Source of the DNA: DATKZM01 sp035527975
GTDB taxonomy: Bacteria; Pseudomonadota; Alphaproteobacteria; JAPULJ01
Length of the DNA stretch: 64,000 bases
Assembly (NCBI GenBank): GCA_035527975.1
Contig: DATKZM010000121.1
Span: 4,282 to 68,281, forward strand
Direction: 5' to 3'
Below are positions 8,297 to 17,520 of the stretch, piece by piece. Within the stretch, counting starts at the first letter, position 1. Every line of letters begins with the position of its first letter. Under the pieces are notes generated by a model. It had not been told where the DNA came from. It did not search any database and worked only from the letters and a program-made list of their open reading frames with translations. The translations under genes and the position numbers were made by a program.

Positions 8297-9636
8297 GCCG
8301 CGCCCCCTGAAAGCGCAGGGCGCGTCCCCATCCAGCGCGCCACACGGTCGCTGAGCGGCTCGCGCAATCCGGTCATGGCGATCCCGTCGATCACCTCGCG
8401 CAGGAAAGCCTCGACCAGAAGCCCGCGCGCTTCGTCCTCGGGAATGCCGCGCGCACGAAGATAAAAGAGCGCTTCCTCGTCAAGCTCGCCCGCCGTCGCG
8501 CCGTGGCTGCATTTGACGTCATCGGCAAATATCTTGAGTTCGGGCTTGATGTCGATCTCCGCCCCGTCGGAGAGCAGCAGCGTTCGGTTGAGCTGGTGGC
8601 CCTCGATCTTTTGGGCGTCCGGGCGCACCAAGATCAGGCCCTGGAAAACCGCCCTAGCCTTGTCGTCGAGCACGCCCTTGTAGACCTCGCGGCTCGTCGT
8701 ATGCGGCTTGGCGTGGTCGATGAAGGTCGTGTGGTCGGCGTGCTGGCGGTCCTTCATCATGTAGGCGCCGAAGAGCCGGCAGTCGGCGCCCTCACCGTCG
8801 AGGGTGACGCGTATCTCGTTGCGCGAGAGCTTGGCACCGCTGGCGAAATAGAAGGAATCGAAGGATGCGTTCTTCGCCAGATGCGCATCGAGCATGGCGA
8901 TGTGAAATGCCTCTGGCGCCTCGGCCTGGACTTTGCAGTGGCGCACGCCCGCCCCTTCGCCGATCACCACTTCGGTCGCGGCATTGGCGAGCGTCGGCGA
9001 CTGGCCGAAGCCGATATAGTGCTCGAGCACCGTTGCGTGCGAGCCCGCCTCGGCGACGATCAGGTTGCGCGGATGCTGAAAGACCGGGCCGGACTGCCCG
9101 ACGCTGACATGGATCACCTCGATCACCGACCCCAGATCAACGCCCGGCTTCAGATGAAGGAACAACCCGTCCGTCAGGAACGCATCATTAAGCGACGTGA
9201 AGGCGGCTTCCTTGTCGCCGCGCGCCACGCCTAGATGCTCTTCGACCAGCGCCGGCATGGTTTCCAGCGCCTTGCCAAGGCTGGTAATGGTGGCGCCGTC
9301 CGGCGGCATGCAAATAGCGCAGAGATCCTGACGCAGATGCCCGTTCACAAAGACCAGCCGATGCTCGGCGCCAATCAGTGTCGGCAGGGTCCCAGTCGAT
9401 ATGCCGTTCGCGACAGGCTTTGCCGGCTCGAAGGCAACCCGGCGCAGCTCTTCGAGGTTGGTGTATTTCCATTCCTCGCGCTTGCGCGTCGGCAGGCCAA
9501 AATCCCGAAATCGCTCGATCCCGGCTTTACGGCGGCCGACCAGCCAGGGCAGATCACCGCCCGGCAGGGCATCGGCGATTGCCGCGTAGCGGTCGACGAT
9601 GTGTTTCGTCGTATGGAGGGTGCGCGGATTGGCCAT
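8293..9636 (-). CDS. sufD: Fe-S assembly scaffold subunit SufD
   Basis: 447 residues. SufD pairs with SufB, and SufC dimers drive the ATP-dependent change that opens the assembly site. The N-terminal helical region holds KREEWKYTNLEEL, and the right-handed beta-helix core ends in the shared SufB/SufD C-terminal block with DDVKCSHGATAGELDEEALF and ARGIPEDEAR. Located 23 bp after sufC and overlapping sufS by 4 bp. No anomaly seen. Confidence 0.96.
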   Translation of the reverse strand: MANPRTLHTTKHIVDRYAAIADALPGGDLPWLVGRRKAGIERFRDFGLPTRKREEWKYTNLEELRRVAFEPAKPVANGISTGTLPTLIGAEHRLVFVNGHLRQDLCAICMPPDGATITSLGKALETMPALVEEHLGVARGDKEAAFTSLNDAFLTDGLFLHLKPGVDLGSVIEVIHVSVGQSGPVFQHPRNLIVAEAGSHATVLEHYIGFGQSPTLANAATEVVIGEGAGVRHCKVQAEAPEAFHIAMLDAHLAKNASFDSFYFASGAKLSRNEIRVTLDGEGADCRLFGAYMMKDRQHADHTTFIDHAKPHTTSREVYKGVLDDKARAVFQGLILVRPDAQKIEGHQLNRTLLLSDGAEIDIKPELKIFADDVKCSHGATAGELDEEALFYLRARGIPEDEARGLLVEAFLREVIDGIAMTGLREPLSDRVARWMGTRPALSGGAA

Positions 9637-9659
9637 GATTTGCTTTCCGGGGGGCTCCG

Positions 9660-10409
9660 TCAGGCCGCCGCGTCGGCAAACTCGGCGTAGCCCTTCGCCT
9701 CGAGCTCGTGCGCCAATTCCTTGCCGCCTGAGCGCACGATGCGGCCGCCGGCCAACACGTGCACATGGTCGGGCACGATGTAGTCGAGCAGACGCTGGTA
9801 GTGCGTGATGACCAGCAATGCCCGGTCGGGCGAGCGAAGTGAGTTCACACCGTCCGACACCACCTTGAGAGCATCGATATCGAGGCCGCTATCGGTTTCA
9901 TCGAGCACGGCGAGGCTGGGCTCGAGCACCGCCATCTGCAGCATTTCGTTCCGCTTTTTCTCGCCGCCGGAATAGCCGACATTGACCGGCCGTTTCAACA
10001 TGTCGTCGGCGATGCCGAGTTCCTTGGTCTTGGCGCGCAGCATTTTGACGAACGCCATTGCGTCGAGCTCTTCCTCGCCGCGATGGCGCAGCACGGCATT
10101 CAGTGCGTGCTTGAGGAAGGTCGTCGAGGCAACACCGGGGATTTCCACTGGATACTGGAAGGCAAGAAAGATGCCCTCGCCGGCGCGTTCCTCGGGCTCG
10201 AGCGCGAGCAGGTCCTTGCCCTTATACGTCACCGAGCCCTCGGTGACCTCGTAACCCGGGCGGCCGGCGAGCACGTAGGACAGCGTCGACTTGCCCGAGC
10301 CGTTGGGCCCCATGATGGCGTGGACCTCGCCCGCGCGGATATGCAGATCGAGGCCTTTCAGGATTTCCTTGCCATCGACTTTGGCATGTAGATTCTTGAT
10401 TTCGAGCAT
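9660..10409 (-). CDS. sufC: Fe-S assembly ATPase SufC
   Basis: 249 residues, cytoplasmic ABC-type ATPase without a membrane partner. Walker A is GPNGSGKST at residues 34-42; the signature YSGGEKKR and the Walker B region AVLDETDSGLD are intact, and the H-loop lies in LLVITHYQRL. It forms the SufBC2D complex. The gene follows sufB after a 140 bp spacer filled by a GC-rich palindromic repeat and precedes sufD by 23 bp. Confidence 0.97.
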   Translation of the reverse strand: MLEIKNLHAKVDGKEILKGLDLHIRAGEVHAIMGPNGSGKSTLSYVLAGRPGYEVTEGSVTYKGKDLLALEPEERAGEGIFLAFQYPVEIPGVASTTFLKHALNAVLRHRGEEELDAMAFVKMLRAKTKELGIADDMLKRPVNVGYSGGEKKRNEMLQMAVLEPSLAVLDETDSGLDIDALKVVSDGVNSLRSPDRALLVITHYQRLLDYIVPDHVHVLAGGRIVRSGGKELAHELEAKGYAEFADAAA

Positions 10410-10444
10410 TCTCTTTCAGACCGTCCGTTTCAGTACTAGCAAGG

Positions 10445-10538
10445 CCCCCTCACCCCAACCCTCTCCCCCGAGGGGAGAGGGAGTATCAGCGAGCCTTGGT
10501 TTTCCCTCGCCCCTTGGGGGAGAGGGAGGGTGAGGGGG
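10445..10538. repeat. GC-rich palindromic repeat between sufB and sufC
   Basis: The outer arms are CCCCCTCACCCCAACC... (from 10445) and ...AGGGTGAGGGGG (to 10538), almost exact reverse complements. Inside, CCCTCTCCCC (10459-10468) and GGGGAGAGGG (10472-10481) form a second tight hairpin. This is the appearance of a REP/ERIC-like dispersed element. It occupies most of the 140 bp sufB-sufC spacer and could modulate the transcript level of sufC and later genes relative to sufB. Confidence 0.7.
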
Positions 10539-10549
10539 ACTTTCACTCC

Positions 10550-12007
<1,458 letters not shown>

Positions 12008-12096
12008 GCTGTCCCTTTATGTCTTGCCCTGCCAGAGCGTGAGGCCACGCTCGTCAGTTCGCATATCTTCTTAAGAGCGCACCGGCGCTGATCTGC

Positions 12097-12558
12097 TCAA
12101 GAGCGCACCGGCGCGGGCGCGGGCGCGCTCGCCAGCGGCACGCCGAACATCACCGCCGGCATCGCCATATCGGCCAGCGACACGCTTTCCAGCGCACCGC
12201 GGATCGCATCGTTCACCCGGTCCCAGTTGCCGCGCATCGGGCACAAGTTTTCCACACTGCAGTCGCCCTCGGCGCCATCGACACAATCGGTCAGCGAGAC
12301 CGGCCCTTCAAGCGCGCGGATGATCTCGAGCATGGAAATGGCCTCGGGCGGGCCGGCAAGCGCGTAGCCGCCAGTGGCCCCGCGATGGGAGACCAGTATC
12401 TTGCCGCGCGCCAGCGTCTTCAGAACCTTTGCGACGGTCGGCTGGGGCACTTGGGTGTCTTCGGCAAGCTGCGATGCCGTCACCTGGCGCGCCGGATCGC
12501 GCGCCATCTGCGAGAGCACAACCACGGCATAATCTGTTATGCGGTTCAGTCTCAGCAT
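12097..12558 (-). CDS. iscR: Rrf2 family Fe-S regulator IscR (SUF operon regulator)
   Basis: 153 residues from the ATG at 12558 (MLRLNRITDYAVVVL). The winged helix-turn-helix spans about residues 1-65, and the cluster-binding loop holds C92, C100 and C106. Spacing is C-x7-C-x5-C, two residues longer in the first gap than in E. coli IscR (C92, C98, C104), which is common in SUF-linked alphaproteobacterial proteins. It ends in an Ala/Pro tail. The frame runs open to 12675 but that part overlaps the promoter and operator. It probably represses the operon when holding a cluster and derepresses on cluster loss. Confidence 0.93.
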   Translation of the reverse strand: MLRLNRITDYAVVVLSQMARDPARQVTASQLAEDTQVPQPTVAKVLKTLARGKILVSHRGATGGYALAGPPEAISMLEIIRALEGPVSLTDCVDGAEGDCSVENLCPMRGNWDRVNDAIRGALESVSLADMAMPAVMFGVPLASAPAPAPVRS

Positions 12559-12617
12559 AGCGTCGCCTCGGTATTTCCCAGATTTGTCCCGAATTCCATG
12601 GATTCTGCGATTTTCAC

Positions 12618-12669
12618 AATCCGGACCGTATTCGTACGGATTACTTAACCCGATCGCCGGATTAATCAA
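12618..12669 (-). promoter_or_regulatory. Candidate iscR-suf promoter with overlapping operator dyad
   Basis: On the minus strand TTGATT (12669-12664) and TAAGTA (12647-12642) sit 16 bp apart as possible -35 and -10 boxes. Immediately downstream is the dyad AATCCG-N13-CGGATT (12618-12642), with a smaller inner dyad CCGTA/TACGG. A symmetric site covering the start of transcription just ahead of an Rrf2 gene suits autorepression. The match to a known IscR consensus was not tested. Confidence 0.45.
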
Positions 12670-12732
12670 GACCAATCTTGTGCGGTTTATTGGCGCAGGG
12701 GGCGGTCAGCGGCCGATCGGACGAAACCCGCC

Positions 12733-13944
12733 CTATTCCGCGGCGCCCCTGGTGGCATCCTTGACCCGGACGCCGCGCAATCGCTCGACCTCGGCAACGA
12801 TGCGATCGGCGGCGGTGTCGACCTCATGCTCGGTCGTTGCGCGGCCAATTCCTATGCGCAGGCTCGATCCCGCCGCCGCGTCGCTCAGCCCCATGGCGCG
12901 CAGCACATAGGACGGCTCCACCGATCCGGAGGTGCATGCCGAGCCAGAGGAAACGCAGACGTCTTCAGACAAAGCCTCGATCAGCGCGGTACCGTCCGTG
13001 TCAGGAAAGCTCATATTGAGATTGCCCGCTAACCGGCACTCGAGATCGCCGTTCAGCATGGCATCTGGCAGTGCCTTTTCGATCCGCGCCCACATCCGCG
13101 TGCGGAGCGTCTGCAGCCGCGTGTTCTCGTCCGCCATTGCCGCGCCTGCGATCGCACAAGCCTCGCCGATGCCAACAACAAGCGCAGGCGCCACCGTGCC
13201 CGAACGCACACCGCGCTCCTGACCGCCGCCGTCGAACAGCGGCTCCAGCCGCACGCGCGGCCGGCGCCGCACATAGAGCACGCCGACACCCTTCGGCCCG
13301 TAGATCTTGTGACCGGAAATGCTCATGAGGTCGATATTGGCAGCGGTCACGTCGAGCGGCATCTTGCCGGCGGCCTGCGCCGCGTCGGTGTGAAAGAGCA
13401 CGCCGCGCTCGCGCGTCAACGCCCCGATCGCCTCGATCGGCGCCAGGCTACCGACCTCGTTTTGGGCCGCCATCAGCGAAACCAGAATGGTCTTGTCCTC
13501 GATCGCCGCCGCCAACCCGTCCAGATCGACCTGACAGTTCCGGTCGACCGGCAGGTAGGTTACGCGGAAACCCTGGCGTTCGAGCCGCGCGCAGCTTTCA
13601 AGCACGCATTTGTGCTCGCTCACGGCGGTGACGATGTGGTCCTTGCCCTGGTGCTCGCGCGCGAACCAGGCCGCGCCCTTGACGGCGATATTGTTCGATT
13701 CCGTGGCGCCGGAAGTGAAGACGACCTCGCGGGGATCGGCGCCGATCAGCGTCGCCACTTGCTCGCGCGCGACCTCGACCGCCTCGGCCGCCCTGCGGCC
13801 GACGACATGCTGGATGCTGTGCGGGTTGCCGAAATGCTCGGAGAAAAACGGCAGCATAGCCTCCAGCGCCCGCGGATCGGTCGGCGTGGTGGCGTGGTGA
13901 TCGAGATAGATCGGCCGGTTGGTTGCGGCTGGCTTGCTCATCAT
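12733..13944 (-). CDS. iscS: Cysteine desulfurase, IscS/NifS type (group I)
   Basis: 403 residues. PLP lysine K213 in SGHKIYGPKG; the catalytic cysteine lies on the longer loop CVSSGSACTSGSVEPSYVL, which is the group I (IscS/NifS) form. It probably serves tRNA thiolation (MnmA is encoded in the same window) as well as cluster assembly. ATG codons at 13944 and 13941 both fit. It follows another desulfurase gene by about 28 bp and precedes iscR by 174 bp, the latter spacer containing the iscR promoter. No iscU is seen, so it is an IscS-like enzyme operating beside SUF. Confidence 0.93.
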   Translation of the reverse strand: MMSKPAATNRPIYLDHHATTPTDPRALEAMLPFFSEHFGNPHSIQHVVGRRAAEAVEVAREQVATLIGADPREVVFTSGATESNNIAVKGAAWFAREHQGKDHIVTAVSEHKCVLESCARLERQGFRVTYLPVDRNCQVDLDGLAAAIEDKTILVSLMAAQNEVGSLAPIEAIGALTRERGVLFHTDAAQAAGKMPLDVTAANIDLMSISGHKIYGPKGVGVLYVRRRPRVRLEPLFDGGGQERGVRSGTVAPALVVGIGEACAIAGAAMADENTRLQTLRTRMWARIEKALPDAMLNGDLECRLAGNLNMSFPDTDGTALIEALSEDVCVSSGSACTSGSVEPSYVLRAMGLSDAAAGSSLRIGIGRATTEHEVDTAADRIVAEVERLRGVRVKDATRGAAE

Positions 13945-13972
13945 GCTAGCGCAGTAATTGGGTCGCACCGGC

Positions 13973-15076
13973 TCACGCGGCAACCGCTTGCCGGGCCATG
14001 ACGGTCCAGGCATCCAGGAAGCGATCGATATCGGCCTCGCTGGTCGCCCAGCCAAGACTGACCCGGATCGCATGGTCGGACCAGTCGGCCCCCACCCCCA
14101 TCGCTTCCAGGACGTGGCTCGCCTTGACCTTGCCCGAGGAGCAGGCAGCCCCGGCGCTCACCGCGATCCCTTGCAGGTCGAGCGCCATTACCTGCATCGC
14201 CGCGGCCCGCCCGGGAACGGCGATGCAGGTCGTGCTGCCGATCCGGGGCGCGCCCGCGCCGAAAATGCGCGCGCCGGGCACCCGTGCCAGGGCCTCGCGT
14301 TCCATCCGGTCGCGCAAGCCGCGCACACGCACATGATCGCGGCGACTTGCCGCGATCTCGGCCGCGGCACCGAAGCCGGCGATGCCCGGCATGTTCTCGG
14401 TGCCGCCGCGTCGCCGGCGCTCCTGGCCGCCGCCGCGAATGAGCGCGTCGATGGTGATGCGCTCGGACACGATGAGCGCGCCGACGCCCTGCGGTCCGGC
14501 GATTTTGTGCGCCGACAAGCTCATCATGTCGGCGCCGAGGCTCGGGAAATCGATCTCGATCTTGCCCGCGCCCTGGACGGCATCGCAGAGCAGCAGCGCG
14601 CCATGCCGTTTCGTGATCGCGGCCGCCTTGGCGACGGGCTGGACAACCCCGGTCTCGTTGTTGGCGAGCATCACTGCAACGACCGCCGGAGTACGGTCAA
14701 TCGCGAGCAAGGCGTCGAGCGCGTCGAGATCGATGATGCCCTCGCTATCGACCGGAATGCGAGTTGCAGCGGCGACGGCATCAAGCGCCGAGGCATGCTC
14801 CACGGCGGAGACCAACACCCGCTTCCGGCCGCAGGCCAACAGCGCTTGGGCATTTGCCTCGGACGCTCCGCTGGTGAAAACGACTTCGGCATTTTTGGCG
14901 CTCACGAGGGCGGCGACAGCCTCGCGGCCGTCCTCCACCACCTTGCGCGCCATCCGCCCGAAGGCATGCACCGAGGACGGATTGCCCACCGTGTCGAGCC
15001 CCGCTTCGACCGCCGCGCGCGCTTCGGGCCGCAGCGGGGCGGTGGCGTTGTAGTCGAGGTAAACTTTATCCGTCAC
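13973..15076 (-). CDS. Cysteine desulfurase family protein (second NifS-like paralogue)
   Basis: 367 residues. Shares the N-terminal YLDYNATAPLRPEA motif, the PLP lysine in LSAHKIAGPQG and a catalytic-type cysteine in VSAGAACSSGKVKASHVL. The sequence is clearly different from the neighbour downstream and about 35 residues shorter, so it is an old paralogue and not a recent copy. Such tandem desulfurases ahead of iscR-suf occur in alphaproteobacteria. Its separate role, perhaps in tRNA or cofactor thiolation, is not readable from sequence. Confidence 0.9.
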   Translation of the reverse strand: MTDKVYLDYNATAPLRPEARAAVEAGLDTVGNPSSVHAFGRMARKVVEDGREAVAALVSAKNAEVVFTSGASEANAQALLACGRKRVLVSAVEHASALDAVAAATRIPVDSEGIIDLDALDALLAIDRTPAVVAVMLANNETGVVQPVAKAAAITKRHGALLLCDAVQGAGKIEIDFPSLGADMMSLSAHKIAGPQGVGALIVSERITIDALIRGGGQERRRRGGTENMPGIAGFGAAAEIAASRRDHVRVRGLRDRMEREALARVPGARIFGAGAPRIGSTTCIAVPGRAAAMQVMALDLQGIAVSAGAACSSGKVKASHVLEAMGVGADWSDHAIRVSLGWATSEADIDRFLDAWTVMARQAVAA

Positions 15077-15454
15077 GGGGCCTAGCCTATCATTGGTGAA
15101 TTCATCTGCTTGTCACCCCCGACCACCGTTCAGACCGCCGCTTGATCGACCTAGCAGGGCGGGTCTGGGCGCCAATCCTGCGGCGCAAACCGGAAAATGC
15201 TTGAAACCCAAGCGCCTGATCGCGATATTCAGCCACGCGGATGCGCTTGTTTGAGAGGCGTCCGTGCGTATCTGGGCCCCAGCTGCCAGTCGGGCACGCA
15301 AGCCGGCGGAGTGTAGAGGCCCCACAAAAACAGTCAAGAATAGGCGACCGGGTCATTCCAGTGCTCAAGAACTCGTCCCTCGACAAGGACCTGGCCAATT
15401 ATTGCCCGCCGGCCCAGCGCGCGGCATGGCGCGCCACAATGTGCGAGGCCTCAA
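15077..15454. other. Divergent intergenic region, no gene recognised
   Basis: 378 bp between the minus-strand desulfurase and the plus-strand hydrolase. Overlapping short frames exist on both strands but none has recognisable protein character. It must contain the promoters of both neighbours. No clear tRNA or terminator was seen. A GAGG sequence 8 nt before 15455 is the likely ribosome site of the hydrolase. Confidence 0.5.
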
Positions 15455-16120
15455 ATGCCTGAAGTCATCATTCCCGGTCCCGAGGGGCGGCTGGAGGGGC
15501 GCTATCAGCACTCCAGGCGGCCGAATGCGCCGTTGGCGCTGCTGCTGCACCCGCATCCCGAGCATGGCGGGACGATGAACAACAAAGTCGTCTACCACAT
15601 GCACCACACCTTCGCGCGCCGGGGCTTTTCCGTGCTGCGCTTCAATTTCCGCGGTGTCGGACGCAGCCAGGGCCGTTTCGATCGCGGCGAGGGCGAGCTG
15701 TCGGATGCCGCCTCGGCGCTCGATTGGATGCAAAGCCACAACGAGAACGCCGCCGGCTGCTGGGTCGCCGGCTTCTCCTTTGGCGCCTGGATCGGCATGC
15801 AGCTCTTGATGCGCCGGCCCGAGATCGAGGGCTTCATCTCCGTCGCCCCGCCGGCGAGCATGTATGATTTCACCTTCCTTGCCCCCTGCCCGTCTTCGGG
15901 GATGGTCGTGCATGGCGATCAGGACACGGTGGTGCCGGAAGAATCGGTGGAAAAGCTGGTAAAGAAGCTATCTTTACAGAGAGGCATCGAGATCGACTAC
16001 CGCATCGTGCCCGGCGCCGACCATTTTTTCACCGAGCATCGCGAGCAGCTCGTCGCCCATGTCGAGGACTACCTGGAGATTTCCGGTGCCGGCGTGAGCG
16101 CGGTCCCTGCCGCCGGCTGA
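15455..16120 (+). CDS. Alpha/beta hydrolase
   Basis: 221 residues. The nucleophile elbow is GFSFGAW with S108; the acid and histidine are in HGDQDTVVP and GADHFF, giving a complete Ser-Asp-His triad. An early LLLHPHPEHGGTMNN stretch forms the oxyanion region typical of the CC_3376/YuxL-like small hydrolases found beside iscR-suf in alphaproteobacteria. No signal peptide, so cytoplasmic. The substrate is unknown. It is divergent from the desulfurase pair and precedes tyrS in the same direction by 93 bp. Confidence 0.88.
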   Translation: MPEVIIPGPEGRLEGRYQHSRRPNAPLALLLHPHPEHGGTMNNKVVYHMHHTFARRGFSVLRFNFRGVGRSQGRFDRGEGELSDAASALDWMQSHNENAAGCWVAGFSFGAWIGMQLLMRRPEIEGFISVAPPASMYDFTFLAPCPSSGMVVHGDQDTVVPEESVEKLVKKLSLQRGIEIDYRIVPGADHFFTEHREQLVAHVEDYLEISGAGVSAVPAAG

Positions 16121-16182
16121 GACCGGCCGCCGGCGCCGCGCGGACAACGCCCCAACTTCCGGCAATGCGCCAGCAAGGCCCT

Positions 16183-16212
16183 GCAAAGCACCCGCAAAGC
16201 ACCCGCAAAGCA
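16183..16212 (+). repeat. 11 bp tandem repeat in the tyrS leader
   Basis: The unit GCAAAGCACCC occurs twice and then partially (GCAAAGCA), from 16183 to 16212, ending one base before the tyrS ATG at 16214. It occupies the place where a Shine-Dalgarno sequence would be, and none is visible. Confidence 0.8.
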
Positions 16213-16213
16213 A

Positions 16214-17479
16214 ATGACCGAGCTCCACTCCGATTTCCTTAGAGTGCTTCAGGAGCGCGGCTACATCCACCAATGCTCCGACTTGGAGAGCCTCGACGCC
16301 AAGGCCGCCGAGGGCATCGTCACAGCCTATGTCGGCTACGATGCGACCGCCGACAGCCTGCATATCGGCTCGCTGGTTTCGATGATGATGCTGCGCTGGA
16401 TGCAGAAGACCGGGCATCGCCCGATCGTGCTGATGGGCGGCGGCACGACCAAGGTCGGCGATCCTTCGGGCAAGGATGAAAGCCGCCAGCTCCTGTCGGG
16501 CGAGCAGATCGACGCCAACATCGCCAATATCCGTACCATCTTCGAGAATTTCCTCGAGTTCGGCGCTGGCCCGGGCTCCAGTCCCAGCGACGCGATCATG
16601 GTCAACAACGCCGACTGGCTCGACGCGCTGCAATACATCCCCTTCCTGCGCGAGGTCGGCCGGCACTTCACCATCAACCGCATGCTGACCTTCGACTCGG
16701 TCAAGCTGCGGCTGGAGCGCGAGCAGCCCCTCACCTTCCTGGAATTCAACTACATGATCCTCCAGGCGTACGATTTTCTGGAGCTCAGCAAACGCCACGA
16801 CTGCACGCTGCAGATGGGCGGCTCCGACCAGTGGGGCAACATCATCAACGGCATGGAGCTGACGCGGCGCATCGCCGGAAAGGCAGCCTTCGCGCTGACC
16901 ACCCCGCTTATCACCACGTCGTCGGGCGCCAAGATGGGCAAGACCGCGCAGGGCGCCGTCTGGCTCAACGAGGACCGCCTCTCGAACTACGACTACTGGC
17001 AGTTCTGGCGCAACACCGAGGACGGCGACGTCGGCCGCTTCCTCAAACTCTTCACCGAACTGCCGCTCGACGAAATCGTCCGGCTCGAAGCGCTCGAAGG
17101 CGCCGAGATCAACGAAGCCAAGAAGATCCTCGCCGACGAGGCTACCAAGCTCTGCCGCGGCCCGGATGCGGCAAGCGGGGCCGCCGAGACCGCGCGCCAG
17201 ACATTCGAGGAAGGAGCCGCTTCGGAAGGCCTGCCGGTCATCGAGGTGCCAACCGCCGAGCTGGCCGCCGGCATCCCGGCGTTCGATGCGTTTCGCAGGG
17301 CTGGATTGGCGGCAAGCGGCGGCGAGGCGCGGCGCCTCATCAAGGGCGGCGGCGCACGCGTCAATGACGAGAAAGTCGCCGACGAGCATCGGCCGGTTAC
17401 GCAGTCGGATCTCGATGCCGACGGTGTCGTCAAACTCTCAGCGGGCAAGAAGCGCCACGTGCTGATCCGCGCGGTCTAG
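16214..17479 (+). CDS. tyrS: Tyrosyl-tRNA synthetase
   Basis: 421 residues. Charges tRNA-Tyr in the cytoplasm. Class I signature motifs are HIGS at residues 50-53 and KMGKT at 240-244; the tyrosine-binding region includes YVGYDAT and the QMGGSDQWGNI motif. A C-terminal S4 RNA-binding domain (about 345-420) holds SGGEARRLIKGGGARVND. Length matches the bacterial TyrS family. The start at 16214 is supported by homology-like content immediately after it, although a canonical ribosome site is missing and a tandem repeat precedes it. Confidence 0.97.
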   Translation: MTELHSDFLRVLQERGYIHQCSDLESLDAKAAEGIVTAYVGYDATADSLHIGSLVSMMMLRWMQKTGHRPIVLMGGGTTKVGDPSGKDESRQLLSGEQIDANIANIRTIFENFLEFGAGPGSSPSDAIMVNNADWLDALQYIPFLREVGRHFTINRMLTFDSVKLRLEREQPLTFLEFNYMILQAYDFLELSKRHDCTLQMGGSDQWGNIINGMELTRRIAGKAAFALTTPLITTSSGAKMGKTAQGAVWLNEDRLSNYDYWQFWRNTEDGDVGRFLKLFTELPLDEIVRLEALEGAEINEAKKILADEATKLCRGPDAASGAAETARQTFEEGAASEGLPVIEVPTAELAAGIPAFDAFRRAGLAASGGEARRLIKGGGARVNDEKVADEHRPVTQSDLDADGVVKLSAGKKRHVLIRAV

Positions 17480-17520
17480 CCAATGCCCGCATTGCCAGGT
17501 GCGCCCGGCCTCAAACGTAC

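Noticed and set aside
15077..15454. Search for a tRNA or small RNA in the gap
   Set aside because: No tRNA arm pattern (GTTCGAATC-like T loop with matching acceptor) was found.
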